Below are positions 14,795 to 21,543 of a stretch of 32,411 nt of DNA, in pieces. This DNA comes from Patescibacteria group bacterium. Its GTDB lineage: Bacteria; Patescibacteriota; Patescibacteriia; Patescibacteriales; UBA12465. The notes under the pieces are model-generated. The model worked only from the letters and a program-made list of their open reading frames with translations, did no database searches and was not told where the DNA came from. The position numbers and the translations under genes are program-made. The stretch spans positions 1-32,411 of the forward strand of contig JAQWDY010000009.1 of assembly GCA_028705215.1 (NCBI GenBank), read 5' to 3'. Each line of letters begins with the position of its first letter. Position 1 is the stretch's first letter.

Positions 14795-15967
14795 TTATTT
14801 TTTAGCTTCTAATTTTATTTTCACACTTTCTTCTACGCCTGATCGCAAATAAACCACTGTAATTTCCTCTTCCGGTTTAAAATTAGTAAGGACACTGGAA
14901 AGATCATTGTTATAATCTAACTCTTTATTGTTAATCCAGGTAATAATATCCCCCGCTTGCAAACCAGCCATCGCCGCCGGACTTTTAGCTAATACCGCTG
15001 GCTCATTTTCACTCTCTTTCAAAAGCGCACCCTTATCTCGCTCCAAGCCGACAACCTTAACACGACTTAAATCAAGATAATTTAACCCTAAATAAGGTGG
15101 GTTAAAGATCTTATCAGAGAAAAAACTTTGCCAGTAATGGGTATAGGAAAAAGCAGGAATAAGTTCCCGATCTATACCAGCTATAGCTACTAAATCTCCA
15201 GCCAAATTAAAAACAAATGAATTCGCAAATCTTTCACTTAAATCACCCGCTAGACTTAAGCGAACATTTAAGCTATCGCCGCTTAATACGCCTTCTGGAA
15301 ATTCAATTGCTGAAACTGAGGTTAAATAAACACTATCGAAATCAGCAACCATAACAACTGATTGTCCCAGCGTTAAATCAGATCGTGAAGCAACTGGACG
15401 CACTGGCATATTTGTCGCTTTGGCTAAATGAAGAAATACTAAATTGCCAGGTAAATCTTCAAAATTAGAAACTTCATCAAATTCATAAATTTTACGATTA
15501 TTATCAATTGCGACATAATCATCCAAGACAAAATCAGTGGCAATATCGGGATTTAAAGAAGCGGCCACCCAACCATCAGAGGTAATAGAAAGAGCAATAA
15601 AATCAGGACGATTTAAATCATAAAAAGTTGCTTCCTTTAAATCAACCTCATTTTGTGACGATGCCTCATCTACACTATCTCCTTTTTTATACACTCGCAA
15701 TAGCGTTGATTGGATTGAAGTCATAGTTTCAGCCACCTTAACATCTTGATTAACAACAACTTTTTTTGCATCCCTAATTATTAAATTAGAACGATTGCTG
15801 TTTAAATCATTAATGTTAAATTCCGTGTTATAGTAAGAAGGATTAAAATCATTAAGTAAATAAGTGCGAATTACTATTTCGCCAGTAGCTCCAGCTATAA
15901 AGCCAAACAGAGTTGCCAAGATAATCATGGTTAATAAATTATTTTTTGATTTTTGTTTTTTTTCCAT
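14795..15967 (-). CDS. Membrane-anchored HtrA-like protein with PDZ domain, protease residues lost
   Basis: The 390-residue protein has an N-terminal membrane anchor (about 12-30), a linker, a chymotrypsin-fold-like region (about 115-285) and a PDZ domain (about 290-388, with SPAAMAGLQAGDIITWINNKEL). It follows DegP/HtrA order, but the catalytic triad seems absent. The His-bearing TNNHV position reads as SLNPDI, the DLAVLK position reads NLVFLHLA, and the GNSGGPL oxyanion loop reads ANSFVFN (a Ser remains without its Gly-Gly). It is probably an extracytoplasmic protein-binding scaffold. It is coupled 5 bases upstream of pgk and may form part of an envelope operon. Confidence 0.72.
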   Translation of the reverse strand: MEKKQKSKNNLLTMIILATLFGFIAGATGEIVIRTYLLNDFNPSYYNTEFNINDLNSNRSNLIIRDAKKVVVNQDVKVAETMTSIQSTLLRVYKKGDSVDEASSQNEVDLKEATFYDLNRPDFIALSITSDGWVAASLNPDIATDFVLDDYVAIDNNRKIYEFDEVSNFEDLPGNLVFLHLAKATNMPVRPVASRSDLTLGQSVVMVADFDSVYLTSVSAIEFPEGVLSGDSLNVRLSLAGDLSERFANSFVFNLAGDLVAIAGIDRELIPAFSYTHYWQSFFSDKIFNPPYLGLNYLDLSRVKVVGLERDKGALLKESENEPAVLAKSPAAMAGLQAGDIITWINNKELDYNNDLSSVLTNFKPEEEITVVYLRSGVEESVKIKLEAKK

Positions 15968-15986
15968 ATTTTTACAAAAGTAAGAG

Positions 15987-16751
15987 CTAAAACCAACGTG
16001 AAGTTAATAATAATATAATAATCATAATAAGACTAGAAAAAAGAGGAAATTTTATAAGCTGCCAGGTAAGTCGATCTCTAATAAATAGTCTCACTATTAA
16101 AAATAGCAAATAAAAATAAATAGCGCTAAGTAGTCCTAGAATATTAAAACTAAAAGGCAATAAATAAGTTACACCAGAAAGTTGCACAAAAGCAAGTAGG
16201 GCAACTATGAAAAGAAGGTAATTTTTCTTAAGATTTAAATTGCCAAGAATAAATGGTTGAAAAAATAAAGGAAAGACAGCTAGTGAAAAAAGGGCCAATA
16301 AGGGCCAAAAACTCCAACCTAAAAATACCGGCAAGCCATAAATTGAAGAAGCGAGAAAGAAAACTGAAAGTACTGAGCCCGCCATTAAAAATGTGTCCAA
16401 ACGGTCCATTCTATCAGGTGCGCCATAGCGAAAAAAATAATACAAATTCTTAAAATATATAAAGGCAAAATAAGCATTAATTAAAATTAAAAGTTGAACT
16501 ATGTAGAAATTAGGCAATAGAGTTTCATATAAAGATGAGGCTAAAAAGAAGATTAAAGGAAAATAGAAAAATAGGGGCCAAGTTACTTTTTTATTTCTTG
16601 TTGCTAAATTTTTTGTAGTTAGAACAATTAAAAGACTGCCTAAAGCTAAAGATATAAAAAAGAAATTAGGATAAAAAACAAAAAGTTCTCCCAGCCCGAG
16701 AAGTATCAGTGGTAAAATATAAAAAACCTTTTTTCCAGTAAAAAATTTCAT
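15987..16751 (-). CDS. Polytopic membrane protein of unknown function
   Basis: This 254-residue protein is almost wholly hydrophobic, with about eight predicted helices. Only short polar loops break it, such as TTKNLATRNKKVTWP (about residues 45-59) and RYGAPDRMDRLD (about 113-124). I do not recognise a family or a catalytic signature. It lies between the large lipoprotein gene (13-base gap) and the pseudo-HtrA gene (19-base gap), so a shared envelope role is a reasonable guess. Confidence 0.75.
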   Translation of the reverse strand: MKFFTGKKVFYILPLILLGLGELFVFYPNFFFISLALGSLLIVLTTKNLATRNKKVTWPLFFYFPLIFFLASSLYETLLPNFYIVQLLILINAYFAFIYFKNLYYFFRYGAPDRMDRLDTFLMAGSVLSVFFLASSIYGLPVFLGWSFWPLLALFSLAVFPLFFQPFILGNLNLKKNYLLFIVALLAFVQLSGVTYLLPFSFNILGLLSAIYFYLLFLIVRLFIRDRLTWQLIKFPLFSSLIMIIILLLTSRWF

Positions 16752-16764
16752 TTATTTGAATCTT

Positions 16765-19221
16765 TTAATAGTCTAGATTACAAAAATCATAAATACTTAC
16801 AAGCTCCTCTTCATAAATACAATAAGCTTCAAGTTCTAATTCTAAGGCACCAGCGCACATGGCATCACATTTTATATCATCATAAACTAATACTTGCTCC
16901 TCACTAACTATTTCCTCTTCTGGACTCACATCAAGCGCTTCTTCATCTATCATCGTATTATTACTTTCTGCTTCTGGCAACATTTCCTCTTCAAGCAGAC
17001 TATCATCTTGTAGCGGTATATATAGCTCAGGGTCTGCTTCCTGCTCCTCAGGGCCAATAATTAGCTCCTCATAGGACTCTTCTTGAATTGGTATAATTGG
17101 CTCATATTCAGGTTCAGTTATATTAACATTGGCGTTGACTAGATCATCTTCAAAACTTGGCGATAGGATCAACGATGCAATTTCTGTGCCGTCATTTAAA
17201 TTATTTATTTTCAAGTACTTATTAGAAACTGTAAATAAATAATTTTGCTCAATAAAGCTGCGTCTTACCGTATTATTTAAATAAGAAAAATTATGAGTAA
17301 TTTTTTCATTAGCAATTTGGCCGTTAGCAGAATGATCAATACGATACAATAAATTTAAAGTCCCGCTGGCATCAGCTGAGAAAACCAAAACTCCAGAGAA
17401 ACTTAAAACCATTTGGTCTTGAAAAGAAGTGGGAACAATAATTATTTTATTAGCAAAAATATTTGCCAAAGATTTGTAATCTTGTAAGGCAAAAGAATCG
17501 CTTGAATCATCGCCAATAATATAACTGCTTAGCTCACTTGGTTTTTTTAAATCACTAAAATCAAAAAGTGATAATTTTAATACTTCTGCTGACAAGGAAT
17601 CAGCTTCTGATTCTCTTTTTTCTTTTCCAAAAGCTAATAATTTTTCCCCCTTTAAATCAGCGGGATAAAAAGCAGAATAACCATTTACCTGTAACGCTCC
17701 TAAAATAGTTGGCTTTTCTATCTGCTGCCAATCAATAACATAGATCGGATCAGTTTCTTTGGTGGTAAACAAATAGCTTCTATTACTTAAAAAGTGGGCC
17801 CTTGCCAAGCTATTGCTTGTCACAATGTTTTCTAAGGCACCAACAATCTTTAATTTATCATCAAGTACATAAGCATTACTATATTCTTTAGGCTCACTTG
17901 AAAACAAAAGTGGCCACAGTTCTCCGCGTCTAGTAACAAGGCGTAAATAACCAGCCTCTTCATCGATAAAATTGCTCTTTAAAAAACGACCCGCGATCTC
18001 ACCATTCGCCTCATATTTAAGCTTTCCCTCAGCAGATGAAAATTTATACAAACTAATACCCTCTAATTCATAAGATAAGTCCTTAATTTTAGTTTTAACT
18101 GCTGAATTAATTTTAATTTGCGCTTCTTCTTTTTCTGCGGCTTCTAAAGTATCTAAATAATTTTTAAAAATAGGTTTTATTTTCTCAATATCATCGCCAA
18201 ACTGCGCCACCCTAATTGTATCATCAGATTCTAAATTATCAGCAAATAGTTCTTTTTGTACCATTATTTCTAAATAATCACGAGACAAATAATGTTCTTT
18301 TGCTAAATAAATATCATTGTTTTTACTTAAATAAAGACGATAACTATCATCTAATAAGTAAACCTGTCTTTTAATTGGCCCACTTGTTTGCTCAACGTCT
18401 AAAGCTATAACTGATAATAGTCCATAGCTATTATAGTTATGATTAAAGTAATAAATTTGACTACTTACACAATCTTCATTTAAAACGCAGCGGGAGTTAA
18501 TTCTTTTTCCTTTTACATAAATATCAGGCAATATATTATCCGCCTTATTATAATCAAGCTTATTGGTGGTTAAAAAATATAACTGTTTATCACTAATGTA
18601 CATGCCCGCGTAATCACTATTAAGCTCCACCTCTCTTTTTAGCTCCAACTTTAAAGGGTTTGAAATATCATAAATATATAAAATAGTGCGATTATTCTTA
18701 ACGCCAGCCACAAGCAAATTATTTTCAAAAATTTTCATTTCTTGGGCTTTAAAAAATAAATTTTTCTCACTTACTATAGAGGGGCTCGCTAAAGAAGTAA
18801 TTGATATAACCTGTATTTTTTCTTCATTTAGAATATAAACATAATCATCAGCGATTTGCACGCTATCGGGTTGTTTTGAAAAAACAGAAGAATCTGTTAA
18901 ATCTTTAATCGCTAACTGTCCAGTCGCGCCATAATTAACATCAAAAATTAACTGCTCCAAAGAGCTAGCTAAGGCAGGATTATTTTTTATAAAATCTTGA
19001 GCTGCTTTCAAGCTCTTAAATTGCCGTAACTCTCGCTTGGCATCGAGCTCTAAAGACTCATCGTTATTTTCTGTTTCATCTTTTGCGTCTTCTTTCTCTT
19101 CTTTTATCTCAACTGCTCCCTCACTTCTGTCTTTTTCCCAGGGGAAAGAAAATGTGCACCCACTGACAACAAAACTGATAAGTATAAATAAAGTGCTTAT
19201 TTTTATTATTTTTTTATACAT
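16765..19221 (-). CDS. Beta-propeller lipoprotein (PF09826-type)
   Basis: This 818-residue protein has a type II signal peptide with lipobox VVSGC (Cys22), so it should be lipid-anchored outside the cytoplasmic membrane. An acidic Glu/Asp-rich linker (about 35-60) follows. A long region (about 95-700) has repeating strands of the kind IQVISITSLASPSIV / LYIYDISNPLKLEL, resembling the secreted C-terminal beta-propeller family related to WD40. The C terminus is again very acidic (about 710-790), followed by a small Cys-containing knob (KCDAMC...YCIYEE...DFCN). No enzymatic motif is seen; a binding or structural role is likely. An extended -10 promoter lies just upstream, so it may be transcribed separately from the L,D-transpeptidase gene. 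Confidence 0.82.
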   Translation of the reverse strand: MYKKIIKISTLFILISFVVSGCTFSFPWEKDRSEGAVEIKEEKEDAKDETENNDESLELDAKRELRQFKSLKAAQDFIKNNPALASSLEQLIFDVNYGATGQLAIKDLTDSSVFSKQPDSVQIADDYVYILNEEKIQVISITSLASPSIVSEKNLFFKAQEMKIFENNLLVAGVKNNRTILYIYDISNPLKLELKREVELNSDYAGMYISDKQLYFLTTNKLDYNKADNILPDIYVKGKRINSRCVLNEDCVSSQIYYFNHNYNSYGLLSVIALDVEQTSGPIKRQVYLLDDSYRLYLSKNNDIYLAKEHYLSRDYLEIMVQKELFADNLESDDTIRVAQFGDDIEKIKPIFKNYLDTLEAAEKEEAQIKINSAVKTKIKDLSYELEGISLYKFSSAEGKLKYEANGEIAGRFLKSNFIDEEAGYLRLVTRRGELWPLLFSSEPKEYSNAYVLDDKLKIVGALENIVTSNSLARAHFLSNRSYLFTTKETDPIYVIDWQQIEKPTILGALQVNGYSAFYPADLKGEKLLAFGKEKRESEADSLSAEVLKLSLFDFSDLKKPSELSSYIIGDDSSDSFALQDYKSLANIFANKIIIVPTSFQDQMVLSFSGVLVFSADASGTLNLLYRIDHSANGQIANEKITHNFSYLNNTVRRSFIEQNYLFTVSNKYLKINNLNDGTEIASLILSPSFEDDLVNANVNITEPEYEPIIPIQEESYEELIIGPEEQEADPELYIPLQDDSLLEEEMLPEAESNNTMIDEEALDVSPEEEIVSEEQVLVYDDIKCDAMCAGALELELEAYCIYEEELVSIYDFCNLDY

Positions 19222-19241
19222 ATTTATTTTTTTTCTCTTAT

Positions 19242-19250
19242 ATTATAACA
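19242..19250 (-). promoter_or_regulatory. Internal extended -10 promoter before the lipoprotein gene
   Basis: The minus strand reads TGTTATAAT, a consensus extended -10 element, about 20 bases before the ATG at 19221. No good -35 is seen. It sits in the only sizeable gap (59 bases) of the long minus-strand gene run. Confidence 0.5.
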
Positions 19251-19280
19251 CACTTTAGCATTTAAAGCAGTGCCTTAAAA

Positions 19281-19964
19281 CTAGGGCAAAATTTTAACAA
19301 CATCGCCAACTTGTAAATGATTATAGACATATTCGGCTGCACCTATTCCTAAACGAATACAACCGTGAGAAACTGCCTGTCCTAGATGATCCTCTCCTTC
19401 ACGATATCCGCTAGGCCAAAATGGCAGCTCATGAATACCAATACCACCGCGTTCAAGGCCCAACCAAAAAGGCATCCATAAACCATAGGCACGACTCCAA
19501 GCCTTTTCAATCTTATTTATAATCTTAAAACTGCCAGTTGGCGTTGGCATTGATTTTTTACCAGTTGAAACTTTGAACTCACGCCATTTTATTTCTGCTA
19601 CAAAAAAAGATAATGTTTGTTCACTTAAATTTATTTCCACGCGCACCGGCAATTTATCCTTTATCTCTGAATTAGGATCAAAAGCATTATCAATTTCTAA
19701 AAAATCATTGTAACCATCGTTATCACTATCAGCCACAAAAGGATTAGTCTTAAAAACGTATTCAAAATAATCACTTAAACCGTCTCCATCAACATCACTA
19801 CTGTTTGCTCTTATAGGTTGCTTGTTATAAGGGGAGTAGCCCATCTTTATTTCTATCTCATCGCTATAACCATCGCCATCAGTATCTATCTCTGCTAAAA
19901 CAATGTTGCTAAATAAAAAAACGCTAAGTAGAACAAATATTATCGTTGTTATCTTCTTTGTCAT
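19281..19964 (-). CDS. L,D-transpeptidase (YkuD) with Ca-binding-type repeats
   Basis: This 227-residue exported protein has an N-terminal signal peptide (about 1-25). It is followed by three Asp-rich repeats of thrombospondin type-3 style (DTDGDGYSDEIE, DVDGDGLSDYFE and DSDNDGYNDFLE), likely calcium sites. The YkuD domain (about 100-227) has the active-site block GIHELP...SHGCIRL, with catalytic Cys202, His200 and Arg204. Family members cross-link peptidoglycan by 3-3 bonds or attach proteins to it, acting in the cell wall. It starts 2 bases after the glycosyltransferase-QueH gene, so translation is coupled to a cell-wall precursor gene. Confidence 0.93.
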   Translation of the reverse strand: MTKKITTIIFVLLSVFLFSNIVLAEIDTDGDGYSDEIEIKMGYSPYNKQPIRANSSDVDGDGLSDYFEYVFKTNPFVADSDNDGYNDFLEIDNAFDPNSEIKDKLPVRVEINLSEQTLSFFVAEIKWREFKVSTGKKSMPTPTGSFKIINKIEKAWSRAYGLWMPFWLGLERGGIGIHELPFWPSGYREGEDHLGQAVSHGCIRLGIGAAEYVYNHLQVGDVVKILP

Positions 19965-19966
19965 GT

Positions 19967-21538
19967 TTATTTTTTTCTTATTGAAAATTCACAACCACAA
20001 AATTTCTGTCTATACATACCTAAATTTTTTGCAAATTCTTGAGAATTGCGATAGGCATTTTCCGCCCTATAATCAGAATCTAAAAAAATGCTCTGATACT
20101 TTTTCTCCAAATCTTTCCCCATATTTTTTAAAGCATCTACATCCTTAAAAGGACTGTATAATAAACTAGTGCTAAAAAAGTCAAATTTTTTAGTTTTTGC
20201 TAGTTGAGCAGTTTTCTCTAAGCGATCAAAATAACAAATCCGACAACGCTCCCCCTTTTCTGGATCCGTTTCATAACCAGCTACTTTTTTTAGCCATAGA
20301 TCGTGCTTATAAGGGACAACAATCAAAGGAATAAGAAATTTTTTTGCCATTTTTTTTACATAATATAGACGTTTGTCATACTCCTCCTGTGACACTAAAT
20401 TAGGATTATAAAAAAACCAGGTTAAACGATATACTGGCTGTAGATAATTATAACTTATATAACTAGCACAAGGAGCGCAGCATACTTGTAGCAATAGCTT
20501 TGGTTTTTGTCTTTCATTTAGAAAATCAAGATAATGAAAAAGAGAAACTGTAATAATCATTAATAATAAAAGTAGGGCTAAGGCAAGAATTTTGCCCTTA
20601 GACTGCAAGAAAAGACCACTGACTCCAAATATTAAAGATAGAGAATAAAAAACCATAACAGTTTGTCGCTGATTCAAGCCTAGCGCCAATAAACGATGGT
20701 GCAAATGTTTTTTGTCAGCAAAACGAAAAGGATTTTTACCAACTAGAAGACGGCGCAGAATAGTCCAGGCAACATCTAAAATAGGAATACCCATAATAAG
20801 CAAGGCAATAGCAATCTTGCTGCCAGAGATTATAGATAAAACACCTAGAGCGTAACCTAAAAACAAAGAGCCGCCTTCGCCCAAAAAGATTTTAGCTGGA
20901 TGAAAATTAAAAATTAAAAAACCACAAGCCGCGGCCGCCAAGATTAAGGCAGCTAAGGCAATATCTGGTTGATAATAATTAGTTGTTAAAGTGAATAAAA
21001 AAATTATAATACTACCAATAGTGCCAACGCCAGTTACCAAGCCATCTACTCCATCAAGTAACTTGGTTGTATACATCATCCCTAAAAGCCATAATGAAAT
21101 TAAAAAAGGGCCTAATAAAAAATAATCTTGAAGATATATTAACCCTCCAAAAGGATTTGTAATTTTTTCAATCGTAACCCCCCCTATGATAAGCGCTCCA
21201 ATTGCTAATAGGGGAAAAATAATTTGCCATTTCGGTGCTAAATTATATTTATCATCTAATACTCCCCCTCCAGTTATAATCAGGCCACCAAAGAAAAAAC
21301 CAAGCAAATGACTCCACTCTAAGTTGCCTCCTAAAAATGATTTAGAATATATAAATAAGGTTAGAAAAAAAGCTAAAAAAATTGCCACTCCACCTAAAAG
21401 TGGCATCGCCTTTTTATGTATCTTTCTTGGACCTGGTTTATCAACAATAGAAAATTTAAGGGCAATTTTTTTTATCAATAAAGTGAAAACTACAGCCAAG
21501 GAAAAACTAATTATAAATGGAAAGATATAAACGTTCAT
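19967..21538 (-). CDS. WecA/MraY-like glycosyl-1-phosphate transferase fused to QueH domain
   Basis: This is a 523-residue single frame with two domains. Residues 1-340 are a polytopic polyprenyl-phosphate sugar-1-phosphate transferase, with KPGPRKIHKKAMPLLGG at the start, catalytic DDK at 95-97, LDGVDGL at 161-167, HPAKIFLGEGGS near 213 and HLHHRL at 278-283. Residues 346-523 match QueH (DUF208), the epoxyqueuosine reductase of tRNA queuosine synthesis: VCCAPCA at 352, an EYDKRLYYV helix, RCRICY, TSLLYSPFKDVDALKN, and FCGCEFS at the end. All characteristic Cys clusters are kept. There is no linker and no stop between the parts. The two activities are unrelated, so this is an unusual fusion. 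In the transferase the usual GDTGS loop is GEGGS. Confidence 0.86.
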   Translation of the reverse strand: MNVYIFPFIISFSLAVVFTLLIKKIALKFSIVDKPGPRKIHKKAMPLLGGVAIFLAFFLTLFIYSKSFLGGNLEWSHLLGFFFGGLIITGGGVLDDKYNLAPKWQIIFPLLAIGALIIGGVTIEKITNPFGGLIYLQDYFLLGPFLISLWLLGMMYTTKLLDGVDGLVTGVGTIGSIIIFLFTLTTNYYQPDIALAALILAAAACGFLIFNFHPAKIFLGEGGSLFLGYALGVLSIISGSKIAIALLIMGIPILDVAWTILRRLLVGKNPFRFADKKHLHHRLLALGLNQRQTVMVFYSLSLIFGVSGLFLQSKGKILALALLLLLMIITVSLFHYLDFLNERQKPKLLLQVCCAPCASYISYNYLQPVYRLTWFFYNPNLVSQEEYDKRLYYVKKMAKKFLIPLIVVPYKHDLWLKKVAGYETDPEKGERCRICYFDRLEKTAQLAKTKKFDFFSTSLLYSPFKDVDALKNMGKDLEKKYQSIFLDSDYRAENAYRNSQEFAKNLGMYRQKFCGCEFSIRKK

Positions 21539-21543
21539 ATTTT

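Noticed and set aside
20480-20530. Separate queH start (an ATG after TAA in another frame at the fusion junction)
   Set aside because: The out-of-frame ATG does not read into the QueH sequence. Only the frame continuous with the transferase does, so as sequenced this is one gene.
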